From Kribbella italica (GTDB lineage Bacteria; Actinomycetota; Actinomycetes; Propionibacteriales; Kribbellaceae): DNA of 64,000 bases. The translations under genes and the position numbers were made by a program. Positions 17,804 through 25,437 of this stretch are shown in pieces (the stretch's first letter is position 1; every line of letters begins with the position of its first letter). The stretch is from positions 7,316,001-7,380,000 of the forward strand of contig NZ_JACHMY010000001.1 in NCBI RefSeq assembly GCF_014205135.1, read 5' to 3'. Under the pieces are notes generated by a model. The model was not told where the DNA came from. It searched no databases and was given only the letters and a program-made list of their open reading frames with translations.

Positions 17804-18294
17804 CGTGCCTCCCCCAGGATCGCGTCGAGGCGGGCCGCGGTGACCCGGCCGTGGACCTTGTCACCGACCTGTACGGCGGGGCCGAGCGCGCAGTTGCCGA
17901 GGCAGAACACCTCGTCGACGGTCAGGCGGCCGTCGTACGTCGTCTCACCGAAGCCGAGCCCGGTGGTGCGCTTGGCGTGGTCGGCCAGCTCGACACCGCC
18001 GACGGACCGGCAGGCCTCGGCCTGGCAGATCCGCACGGTGGTCCGTCCGCCGGGCTCGCGCCGGAAGTCGCGGTAGAAGGTGACGACGCCGTGCACCTCG
18101 GCGACCGACAGGTTGAGCACGTCGGCGATCACCGGTACGTCGGTCTGGCTGACCCAGCCGAACTCCTCCTGCACGGCATGCAGGATCGGCATCAGCGCGC
18201 CCCGCAGTCTGCGGCGCTCGGTCGCGATCTCGCGGACGCGGTGCGGACGCCCGGGATCGGGCGCGGGGACGGAATCCGTGACTGGCATCGTCAT
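17800..18294 (-). CDS. fdsG: NAD-dependent formate dehydrogenase, 2Fe-2S gamma subunit
   Basis: 164 residues of the NuoE/thioredoxin-like ferredoxin family. The [2Fe-2S] ligands are visible as CQAEAC and CLGNC (C-x4-C and C-x3-C). An N-terminal helical bundle (LMPILHAVQEEFGWVS) is typical of NuoE. It is the first gene of fdsGBAD-moeA. ATG 18294 is chosen; a second ATG lies six bases on and neither has a strong Shine-Dalgarno. Confidence 0.93.
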   Translation of the reverse strand: MTMPVTDSVPAPDPGRPHRVREIATERRRLRGALMPILHAVQEEFGWVSQTDVPVIADVLNLSVAEVHGVVTFYRDFRREPGGRTTVRICQAEACRSVGGVELADHAKRTTGLGFGETTYDGRLTVDEVFCLGNCALGPAVQVGDKVHGRVTAARLDAILGEAR

Positions 18295-18348
18295 ACACCA
18301 ACGGTCCCGGTCGCGACGCCTGCGGTCAAAGCAATGCTGGCTATGACC

Positions 18349-18367
18349 TGATAGGCCGCGACTATCA
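18349..18367. promoter_or_regulatory. LysR-type operator upstream of fdsG
   Basis: A perfect dyad TGATAG-N7-CTATCA contains the LysR-family signature ATAG-N7-CTAT. It is 55 bases upstream of the fdsG start and overlaps a possible -35 (TTGATA on the minus strand). Formate dehydrogenase operons are often under LysR control. No LysR gene is in this window, so the regulator must be elsewhere. Confidence 0.6.
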
Positions 18368-18392
18368 ATATCCAGTATGCACGGCCGCCCGC

Positions 18393-19577
18393 CTAGGCGG
18401 TGACCACCAGCCCGGTGACGTACATGATCACCACACCGGCGGTCAGTCCGGCGACGCCGGCCGGGTCGAGGATCTTGCCGGCCTGGTTGCGCAGCGCGGG
18501 GGCGAGCTGGACGATCACCTGCACGATCGCGCCGACGCCGACACCGAACAGTAGGGCGGAGATCCCCGCGTTGTCGACGGCGACGCCGACCACCGCGCCC
18601 AGGATCGCCGGTCCGCCGGCCACCAGCCCGAGCCCGGCCAGCCGGCCGACCGACGGCCGTTGCTGGGCCAGCGGCGCCACGACGGCGAGCCCCTCGGTGG
18701 TGTTGTGCAGCGCGAAACCCACCACCAGTGCGGCGCCGAGCGCGAGCTCGCCCACGGCGTACGCCGATCCGATCGCCAGGCCTTCGCCGAGGTTGTGCAG
18801 GCCGATGCCGACGGCAACCATCAGCGCCAGGCGGCCACCGTTGGGCCGGTCCGGATCGGCCGCTGCGGACCGGCGCCGCTGCAGCCCGCCGACGGCGGTG
18901 AGGGCCAGGAACGCCAGGCCGGCGCCGAGGAAGACGAGCAGCGAGCCGCCGAACGCGCCACCGGACTCCGCGGCCAGCTCGAGCCCCTCCAGCGCGGCGT
19001 CGACGGCCAGGAACGCGAGCAGGCCGACGGTCAGCGCGAGCAGGATCCGGACGACCGTCGGTCCGCTGCGCCGCAGAACGGGCAGGAGCGCCATCCCGAG
19101 CACCACCGGAATGATGCCGACGTACGTGCCGAGCAGAGCCATCAGCGCCAGGACGCCGCCTCCGGCCGGTGGGGTCTCCACGGCCGCGCCGATCTCGTGC
19201 TCGATCACGGCGCCGGTCGAGGTGAGCATCGAGACCAGGTAGGGCTGGCCTTCCTGCCACGGGTAGTCGATCCGCAGGGTCTGGCTCGACAACCGGGGCA
19301 GCGGTTCGGTGGCTCCGGTGAAGGCGACGTACGCGTCGTTGACGAAGATCTGCCCGATCCGGACCGGATCGGCGCCGGTGTTGCGGACGGTCAGCTCGAT
19401 GGTGCTGGGCGACAGCACGGTCCGCTCGATTGCGAGCTGCTCGGCCGGTGGACCGGTGCGTTCGGGCAGGCTCTGGCTGGCCAGCAGCAGGAGCAGCCCG
19501 AGCACCACGACGATTCCCGCGAAGGAGGCGCAGGCCAGCAACCAGGTCGGCAGCCGGAGGGAGCGCGTCGTACTCAC
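18393..19577 (-). CDS. ZIP-family-like metal transporter with N-terminal extracytoplasmic domain
   Basis: 394 residues from GTG 19577, overlapping the oxidase stop (GTGA). One N-terminal helix is followed by about 110 residues outside the membrane with an immunoglobulin-like pattern (IELTVRNTGADPVRIGQ), then about eight helices. Helices IV and V carry GIGLHNLGEGLAIG and GFALHNTTEGLAV, the His/Asn/Glu metal-path motifs (HNxxE) of ZIP carriers. It probably moves a divalent metal (Mn, Fe, Zn or Cu-linked), and the DtxR regulator in the operon supports a metal role. The direction of transport is not certain. Confidence 0.87.
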   Translation of the reverse strand: MSTTRSLRLPTWLLACASFAGIVVVLGLLLLLASQSLPERTGPPAEQLAIERTVLSPSTIELTVRNTGADPVRIGQIFVNDAYVAFTGATEPLPRLSSQTLRIDYPWQEGQPYLVSMLTSTGAVIEHEIGAAVETPPAGGGVLALMALLGTYVGIIPVVLGMALLPVLRRSGPTVVRILLALTVGLLAFLAVDAALEGLELAAESGGAFGGSLLVFLGAGLAFLALTAVGGLQRRRSAAADPDRPNGGRLALMVAVGIGLHNLGEGLAIGSAYAVGELALGAALVVGFALHNTTEGLAVVAPLAQQRPSVGRLAGLGLVAGGPAILGAVVGVAVDNAGISALLFGVGVGAIVQVIVQLAPALRNQAGKILDPAGVAGLTAGVVIMYVTGLVVTA

Positions 19578-20608
19578 TCGACCACCTCGAAGAATCCCAT
19601 CCAGCCGAGGTCGGCGAACTCGGTCTTGTGGGCGTGGAACATGTACTTGCCCAGGTGCGGGAACCTCAGCTCGCAGATCCCCCGCTGCCCCTGCGCCTGG
19701 ACCACGGTGTCGGTGTACTCGCTCGGCTCCAGCCGGGTGCCGGTCGGGTAGTAGTCGAAGAAGTTCGCGTGCAGGTGGAAGCTGTTGATCGGGTCGTACT
19801 CCAGCATGTTGCCCAGGTAGATCCGGACCAGCTCGCCGCGACGGACCCGGACGGGGGTGTGCATGTAGTGGAACGGGATGCCGTTGACGGCGTACAGCTG
19901 GTTGCCTTCGGCATCGAAGGTGGTGTTGTAGCCGTGCATCAGCATCACCAGCTCGTCGGCCTTGGGCCGGGGCTGCGGCGGATCGACGACGAACATCCCG
20001 TACATCCCGCGCGCGATGTGCTCGGCCAGCGGCCCGACGTGGCAGTGGTACAGGTGTACGCCGAACGGTTCGGCGTCGAACTCGTAGACGAAGTCGCCGC
20101 CGGGCTCGATCACGCCGCGGCCGATCCCGGGCACGCCGTCCATCTCGGCCGGGTGGATGCCGTGGAAGTGCATCGTGTGCGGGTGGGCGGAGGCGTTCAC
20201 GAACCGGACCTTGAGCCGGTCGCCGGCCCGGCACCGCAGGGTCGGGCCGGGCACCCGGCCGTTGAACGTCCAGGCCGGGAAGCGGACTCCGGGCGCGACC
20301 TCGATCTCGCGGTCGGAGGCGACGATCTCCCACTCGCGCAGGACCTGGCCGCCGGGCAGCGCCGACACCTTGCCGTAGTCGAAGTCCCGCAGGATCTCGC
20401 TGGGGTCGAACCCGTTCGCGGCGTGGTCGACCACGCCACGGAAGACCGGGCCGTTGACTCCGCCGCCGTGCGGCATCGCCTGACCGTGATCGGCGTGCGC
20501 CCCGTGGTCCGGCGCCGCCGGACCCTCGGTCAGCCGCCGGGCCGGGATCGCGCCGAGCGCGACGCCGGCCCCGCCGAGCAGCAAGCGGCGCCGGGACGGG
20601 GGACTCAT
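19574..20608 (-). CDS. two-domain multicopper oxidase, nitrite-reductase-like
   Basis: 344 residues with a Tat signal (SRRRLLLGG). Two cupredoxin domains hold the ligands HPHTMHFHG, the type 1 set HLYHCHVGPLAEHIARGM (His-Cys-His-Met), then FHLHANFF and a C-terminal MFHAHKTEF. Having the type 1 site in domain 1 and short length places it with two-domain laccases/NirK-like oxidases. A His-rich stretch (DHGAHADHGQAMPHGG) after the signal could bind copper. It probably oxidises a metal or small substrate in the cell envelope. Nitrite reductase function is not shown. Confidence 0.88.
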   Translation of the reverse strand: MSPPSRRRLLLGGAGVALGAIPARRLTEGPAAPDHGAHADHGQAMPHGGGVNGPVFRGVVDHAANGFDPSEILRDFDYGKVSALPGGQVLREWEIVASDREIEVAPGVRFPAWTFNGRVPGPTLRCRAGDRLKVRFVNASAHPHTMHFHGIHPAEMDGVPGIGRGVIEPGGDFVYEFDAEPFGVHLYHCHVGPLAEHIARGMYGMFVVDPPQPRPKADELVMLMHGYNTTFDAEGNQLYAVNGIPFHYMHTPVRVRRGELVRIYLGNMLEYDPINSFHLHANFFDYYPTGTRLEPSEYTDTVVQAQGQRGICELRFPHLGKYMFHAHKTEFADLGWMGFFEVVE

Positions 20609-21303
20609 CGGACGACCTCGCCGTGCACGGCGTCGGTCAGCACCGGCCCGAGCGGATGACGGTCGCCGGCGACCTCCACCCACAGCGGACCGCCGAAGGG
20701 CTCCCGCGACAGCACCTCGAGGACGACGCCCGGCCGGATTCCTCGTTCGGCCAGGAAGCGCAGCGCCTCGCTGTCGTCGTCGGCCACGCGCTCGACCCGG
20801 AACGTGTGGTTCGGCGGGATGTCGGTCAGCGGAGAGTTCCACCGCTCGACGTGCGGACCGGACCGCGGCGGAATCGGGTCACCGTGCGGATCACGCTCCG
20901 GATGGCCGAGGACCGCGTCGATCCGGTCCTCGATCCGTTGGCTGATCGCGTGCTCGAGGGCGTCGGCCTCGGCATGCACCTCGTCCCAGGACAGACCGAG
21001 CACCTGGGCCAGGAACGTTTCGACCAGCCGGTGCCGCCGGGTCACCTCGACGGCGTGCTGCTCGCCGTGCCGCGTCAGCCGGGCGCGGTGGCCCGGCGTA
21101 CGGACCACCAGGCCGCCGGACTCCAGCCTCTTCAGCATCGCGGACACCGTCGGCGGTGCCACCTCCAGCTGGGCGGCCAGGCCGGAGGTCGTGACCGGGG
21201 CTCCACGGCCTTCGAGCTTGAAGATCACCCGCAGGTAGTCCTCGACCGCCGCCGTCCGTGGCATGCAGCAGTCATCGGGCCGCTTCTCGCGTTGAGCTGT
21301 CAC
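20605..21303 (-). CDS. DtxR/MntR/IdeR-family metalloregulator
   Basis: 232 residues. The order is winged helix (VTTSGLAAQLEVAPPTVSAMLKRLE), metal-binding dimer domain (HRLVETFLAQVLG, EADALEHAISQRIEDRID) and a C-terminal FeoA/SH3-like domain from about 160. It is the first gene of an operon with the oxidase and transporter. GTG 21303 is chosen because a -10 (TCTAAT) ends 8 bases upstream, giving a leaderless message. The DtxR-box-like TTAG-N6-CTAA overlaps that promoter, predicting metal-dependent autorepression of the whole operon. Confidence 0.92.
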   Translation of the reverse strand: MTAQREKRPDDCCMPRTAAVEDYLRVIFKLEGRGAPVTTSGLAAQLEVAPPTVSAMLKRLESGGLVVRTPGHRARLTRHGEQHAVEVTRRHRLVETFLAQVLGLSWDEVHAEADALEHAISQRIEDRIDAVLGHPERDPHGDPIPPRSGPHVERWNSPLTDIPPNHTFRVERVADDDSEALRFLAERGIRPGVVLEVLSREPFGGPLWVEVAGDRHPLGPVLTDAVHGEVVR

Positions 21304-21312
21304 ACCCTGAGA

Positions 21313-21326
21313 TTAGACAAGGCTAA
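21313..21326. promoter_or_regulatory. DtxR-type operator overlapping the operon promoter
   Basis: TTAGACAAGGCTAA, with TTAG/CTAA ends, resembles the half-sites of DtxR/IdeR/MntR boxes. It overlaps the -10 element TCTAAT of the minus-strand promoter, 10 bases from the regulator's GTG. Binding would block transcription directly. Confidence 0.65.
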
Positions 21327-21335
21327 CGCTGGAGT

Positions 21336-21962
21336 CTATAGCTGGCTCAGGCAGGACTGTGATCCGTAGATCGCGTGCGTCCGCTGCTCGGCGAAAGCCC
21401 AGTAGCGGTCCCCGAAGGACCAGTGCCACCACTCGGTCGGGTAGTTCACCAGACCCGCCGCGGTCAGTACGTCGGCCAGCAGCGCGCGATTGGTCCGGGC
21501 CTCCCGGCTGATGTTGGCCGCGTCGAAGAAGCACGCGCCGCTCGACTGCTCGGGCGTCGCGTCGATCGGCGTCCCCAGGTCGAACGGGCCGTGCTCGCCG
21601 ACCAGCGTCAGGTCGACCGCGGCACCGGCGACGTGCGGTGCGACCTCGACCGGTGAGACGAACCGGCTGGCCAGCACGTGCGCCTCGGCGTCGGTAATCC
21701 CCGGGTTGAGCTCGACGAGCTCGGCGCGGTAGCCGTCGTAGATCTCCTGCTGGATCGTCAGTTCCCGCAGGCCTTCGACGACGTACAGGCGGACGCCGGT
21801 CGGGAGGAAGCTGTCCGCGATCGCGAGCCGGTCCGCGAGTCCCTCCCGGACGAGCACGCGGTCGCGCGCGGACACGCCCCGGCTGTAGAGGTCGACCAGC
21901 GGTTCGCCGCTCTCGATCACCGGGATCCGGGTGATCCGCGCGTCACTCAGCAGTACGGGCAC
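21336..21962 (-). CDS. vanX: D-Ala-D-Ala dipeptidase, VanX/DdpX family
   Basis: 208 residues from GTG 21962, overlapping ddl by 20 bases. The zinc dipeptidase motifs are present: Arg66 (VEGLRE), His110 and Asp117 (PHVAGAAVD), Glu177 and His180 (EWWHW). VanX hydrolyses the free dipeptide D-Ala-D-Ala, either for vancomycin resistance or, as DdpX, for recycling wall fragments. The first motif usually reads SxHxxGxAxD; here Pro replaces Ser. There is no signal peptide, so it is cytoplasmic. Confidence 0.9.
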   Translation of the reverse strand: MPVLLSDARITRIPVIESGEPLVDLYSRGVSARDRVLVREGLADRLAIADSFLPTGVRLYVVEGLRELTIQQEIYDGYRAELVELNPGITDAEAHVLASRFVSPVEVAPHVAGAAVDLTLVGEHGPFDLGTPIDATPEQSSGACFFDAANISREARTNRALLADVLTAAGLVNYPTEWWHWSFGDRYWAFAEQRTHAIYGSQSCLSQL

Positions 21963-22920
21963 GCGCGGTCTCCAGCAGGTTCTGCACGACGTCGGCGTAG
22001 GTCATCCCGGCGGCCGCCCACATCCGCGGGAACTGCGACGCGGGGGTGAAACCGGGGAAGGTGTTGATCTCGTTCACCACCGGGCCGCCGCCGGCCGGGA
22101 CGAAGAAGTCGACCCGGGCGAGTCCCGCGCAGCCGAGCGTCTCGAACACCTCGATCGCCGTACGGCGCAAGGTCGCGGCCAGCTCGGCGTCCAGCGGAGC
22201 CGGTACGACGAACTGCTCGCCGGCGCACTTGGAGTACTTGGCCAGAGTCGTGAAGAACGGCTGGTCCGGGTCGCTGTGGATCTCCAGCGCCGGCCCGGCG
22301 TCGACCCGGCCGTCGGGGAACTGCATCACGGCCAGGTCGATCTCGCGGCCGCGCATCTCCTGCTCGACCAGGACCTGGGCGCCGTCGACCACGGCCGCCG
22401 CGGCGACCGCCTCGGTCAGCGCGGCCGCGTCGGTGACGCGGGTGACTCCGTAGCTGGAACCACCGTTGTTCGGCTTCACGAAGACGGGGAAGTCGATCCC
22501 GGCCGCCTTCAGCTGCTGGTGCGCGGCCTCGGGGTCGTCGAGGTCGGCGCCGCTGAGCGTGATGCCGGGGCTCACGGGCAGACCGTGGGCTTTGAGGATC
22601 GTTTTGGTGAGGTGCTTGTCCAGGCCGACCGCGCTCGCCGCGACGCCGCTGCCGACGTACGGGACCTTCAGTTGCTGGAGGAATCCCTGGATGACGCCGT
22701 CCTCGCCGCCTTCGCCGTGCAGGGCCGGTACGGCGACGTCGGCGTCCTGGAGCAGCGCGATCGCCTCGTGCTGCCCGTCGCGCCAGCTGCCGTCGGGCTC
22801 GATCACCAGCTCGATGACCGTGTGCCCGAGCTCGGCGGCCGCCGCGGCGACCCCCGCGCCGCTGGCCAGCGACACCTCGTGCTCGGGGCTCGCGCCGCCC
22901 ATGATCACTGCGACCTTCAC
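21943..22920 (-). CDS. ddl: D-alanine:D-alanine ligase family ATP-grasp enzyme
   Basis: 325 residues from GTG 22920, which overlaps the alr stop and has GAGGAGG upstream. ATP-grasp ligase motifs: HGEGGEDG, KPNNGGSSYG, GLARVDFF and NEINTFPGFTP. The omega-loop has LAKYSK, keeping the Tyr associated with D-Ala-D-Ala products rather than the Lys/His region of VanA-type D-Ala-D-Lac ligases. It follows the racemase and precedes vanX, an unusual combination because vanX would destroy the product. The product specificity is not proven. Confidence 0.9.
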   Translation of the reverse strand: MKVAVIMGGASPEHEVSLASGAGVAAAAAELGHTVIELVIEPDGSWRDGQHEAIALLQDADVAVPALHGEGGEDGVIQGFLQQLKVPYVGSGVAASAVGLDKHLTKTILKAHGLPVSPGITLSGADLDDPEAAHQQLKAAGIDFPVFVKPNNGGSSYGVTRVTDAAALTEAVAAAAVVDGAQVLVEQEMRGREIDLAVMQFPDGRVDAGPALEIHSDPDQPFFTTLAKYSKCAGEQFVVPAPLDAELAATLRRTAIEVFETLGCAGLARVDFFVPAGGGPVVNEINTFPGFTPASQFPRMWAAAGMTYADVVQNLLETARARTAE

Positions 22921-24047
22921 CGGGTTGCCTCCTCGTAACGACGCGGCACCCGGGACCCGAGGCCGGTGTAGATCTCGTGCGGAATGGTTCCGGCCCACTG
23001 CGCCCACTCGGCAGCGGTCGGCTCGCCCTGGTCGCCGGGGCCGAAGACGATGACGGGCTCCCCGGGCTCGACCGGGAGGTCCCCGGCGTCGACCACGAAC
23101 TGGTCCATCGCGATCCGCCCACGGATCGGCATCCGCACGCCACGGATCAGAACCTGTGCGGTGGTTGCCGTCCTGGGAATGCCATCGGCGTACCCCAAAG
23201 GAACAAGAACGATGGTCGTGTCCGTCGGCGTGACGTAGTCGTGGTTGTACGAGACGCCTTCTCCTGCTCGGATCCGGCGAACCTGCGCCACCTTGGTGCT
23301 GAGCCGCATGGCCGGCCGGAGACCGCTGTTCAGCTCGTCGATCCCGTACAGCCCGGCGCCGATCCGGACCAGGTTGCAGTCCGGGGCGTCGAGCGTGAGC
23401 GCCCCCGCGGAGTTCGCCAGGTGGACGACGGACGGGTCGAGTCCCGCGCGCCGGGCCAGGGCGATCCCGGCGCGCAGGAGCTCGAGCTGACGACGGCTGT
23501 GCGTCGCGTCGGGCTCGTCCCCGTGTGACAGGTGCGACCAGACGCCCCGGACCTTCACCGCGCCGAGCGCCTCGTAGTGCGCGGCCGCGCGGGTCAGCTC
23601 GATCCACTGGTCCGGCGTACTGCCTCCTCGGTGCAGACCGGTGTCCAGCTTGAGGTGTACGTGGTGCACGCTGGGCGCGGACACCACCTGCTGCAGCTCG
23701 GCGACGGTCGCCACGCTCACATCGACGTCGGACAACCACATCAGCTCGGTCGCGTCGTACAGCCAGGCGAGGATCGGTACGGTCAGGCCGGCCGCGCGCA
23801 GCTCCAGCGCCTCGTCGGCCCGGGCGACCCCGAGCCAGGTCGCGCCGGCCTCGACGGCAGCCTTGGCGATCTGGACGGCGCCGTGGCCGAAGCCGTTCGC
23901 CTTCACGACGGCCATGATCTCGGTGCCGGACCGCAGCTCTCTTCGGTAGTGACCGACGTTCGCCTTGACCGCGCCGAGGTCGATCGTCGCCTCCGCCAGA
24001 CCGAAACAGGCACGGGCCGGGCTCTGGACCAGGTTCATGACGATCAT
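22917..24047 (-). CDS. alr: alanine racemase
   Basis: 376 residues. It has a PLP-dependent TIM barrel with the Lys in AVVKANGFGHG (usually AYGHG) and the second catalytic Tyr in GVSYNHDY (usually SYGxxY). It makes D-alanine for the downstream ligase. ATG 24047 is chosen; ATG 24038 is equally possible and neither has a Shine-Dalgarno. Actinomycetes generally carry a housekeeping alr elsewhere, so this may be a second, dedicated copy. Confidence 0.92.
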   Translation of the reverse strand: MIVMNLVQSPARACFGLAEATIDLGAVKANVGHYRRELRSGTEIMAVVKANGFGHGAVQIAKAAVEAGATWLGVARADEALELRAAGLTVPILAWLYDATELMWLSDVDVSVATVAELQQVVSAPSVHHVHLKLDTGLHRGGSTPDQWIELTRAAAHYEALGAVKVRGVWSHLSHGDEPDATHSRRQLELLRAGIALARRAGLDPSVVHLANSAGALTLDAPDCNLVRIGAGLYGIDELNSGLRPAMRLSTKVAQVRRIRAGEGVSYNHDYVTPTDTTIVLVPLGYADGIPRTATTAQVLIRGVRMPIRGRIAMDQFVVDAGDLPVEPGEPVIVFGPGDQGEPTAAEWAQWAGTIPHEIYTGLGSRVPRRYEEATR

Positions 24048-24221
24048 TGTTGTTTCTGGCAACGAGCAGCACATCGGATCGAAGTCGGAGGTTGCCACCT
24101 TCCGGACTACGACCCTGGTAGCACACCAGACCAAACCGAGCCATCCCAAAGGACGAGAAGGATGGCCGTTCGGCCGGTGTCATCGGTCCTTGGTCGTTGA
24201 TCGCGCCGCTAGGGTTGTCAG

Positions 24222-24767
24222 GTGGAGGCCACCGATCACCTGCGCGACTCGCTCACCGCCGCGGTCGCGCTGGCGAACACCTTCGGCGGCGAGTTCGCCC
24301 AGGGCCGGGTGCGGCCGCCGGGAGACGCGGCCGGAGTCGAGGCTTCACTTCGGCTGACCACTCGTTTGGTCCCGGAGATCGACCTCCCGGTCTTCGCGGC
24401 CGGCGGGCGCGACCTGTACGGCGTACTGCGGCTGCTCGTCGACGGCGACGTGGATGCCGCCGCCGAGGGCGTGAACGCGTTGCTCGAGAGCACGCGTGCT
24501 GTGCCCCGGATGGTGCTCGACGACCACGAGCTGTGGCACCTGCACTTCGCCGGCCCGGGAGTGTCAGCCGCGACCGGGTGGCTGGCCGAGTTCGCGACGG
24601 CTGTCGCCATGGTGGTCGGGAGCCGCGTGTCCCGGTTGCGCGAGTGTGGGGCGGACCGGTGCGACACCCTGTTCCTGGACACGACGCGGAGCAGGACGCA
24701 GCGGTTCTGCTCGACGGCGTGCCAGAACAGGACGAAGGTCGCCGCCCATCGCGCTAGGCAGCCTTAG
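24222..24767 (+). CDS. CGNR zinc-finger (ABATE-domain) regulator
   Basis: 181 residues from GTG 24222 with AGGG upstream. The N-terminal two thirds is the ABATE domain. The C-terminus has a CGNR-type finger (ECGADRCDTLFLD, then FCSTACQNRTKVAAHR) in which CGNR reads CQNR. Such proteins are predicted stress-linked transcription regulators. The 3' end overlaps the convergent GNAT gene by 14 bases. Confidence 0.88.
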   Translation: MEATDHLRDSLTAAVALANTFGGEFAQGRVRPPGDAAGVEASLRLTTRLVPEIDLPVFAAGGRDLYGVLRLLVDGDVDAAAEGVNALLESTRAVPRMVLDDHELWHLHFAGPGVSAATGWLAEFATAVAMVVGSRVSRLRECGADRCDTLFLDTTRSRTQRFCSTACQNRTKVAAHRARQP

Positions 24768-25395
24768 CCGTTAGCATCGTTGCCTGAGGCACCCATCCCA
24801 GCTGGCGGTAGAGGGCGGCGCCTTCGACGGTGGCCATCAGGAGGCCGGTGCTCGCGCCGCGGTCGAGGGCTCGTCGGGCGAGGGTGCCCATCACCACGGT
24901 GCCGAGGCCCTGGCGTCGGTACGCCGGGCTGGTGTGGATGTCGTGCATCACCGCGTCGTCGTCGCCGACGACGGCCATCATGCCGCGCGCGGCTTCCTCG
25001 CCGTCGGCGCTGTCGCGCCAGGCGGGGACGCAGACCCGCTCCAGCGGCCCCTCCGTCGTGGTCAGCACCTGGTGCTGTGTGGTCGGCATCGGGTGCTGGC
25101 GGAGGTCGATCGTCATCAGCAGTTTGCGTTCGTCGAAGAGTTCGAGGCCGGCGGAGCGGAGTTCGGTGGCTGCTTCGTCGGCCTGGTGCGTGGTGACGGT
25201 GAGCCAGGTCGGGCGCGGTGCGTGCAGGACCTCGGCGATCAGCGGGGCGGGCGTCGTACCGGGGAGGGCGAAGAGTTCGCGGTCGCGATGGGGGAGGCCG
25301 AGGGTGACGTCGAGCGCGATGCGGCGGTCGAGGGCCGGCGGCAGGCCGCGGCACAGTCCCCAGCCGTACTGCCAGCGGCGGAGCAGATCATCCAT
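24754..25395 (-). CDS. GNAT-family N-acetyltransferase
   Basis: 213 residues. The C-terminal half has the acetyl-CoA-binding motif A (DIHTSPAYRRQGLGTVVMGTLARRAL) and the ending AALYRQLGWVPQA. The N-terminal 100 residues are not a clear second domain. The substrate is unknown. It is convergent with, and overlaps, the CGNR gene. Confidence 0.88.
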   Translation of the reverse strand: MDDLLRRWQYGWGLCRGLPPALDRRIALDVTLGLPHRDRELFALPGTTPAPLIAEVLHAPRPTWLTVTTHQADEAATELRSAGLELFDERKLLMTIDLRQHPMPTTQHQVLTTTEGPLERVCVPAWRDSADGEEAARGMMAVVGDDDAVMHDIHTSPAYRRQGLGTVVMGTLARRALDRGASTGLLMATVEGAALYRQLGWVPQATMLTAKAA

Positions 25396-25437
25396 GGGTA
25401 ACTGTCTATCACGGTGTAGTCAGTTACGGCCAGGGTT

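Noticed and set aside
21943..22920. VanA-type D-Ala-D-Lac ligase
   Set aside because: The omega-loop has LAKYSK with Tyr, which fits D-Ala-D-Ala ligases better; not enough to call it vancomycin resistance.
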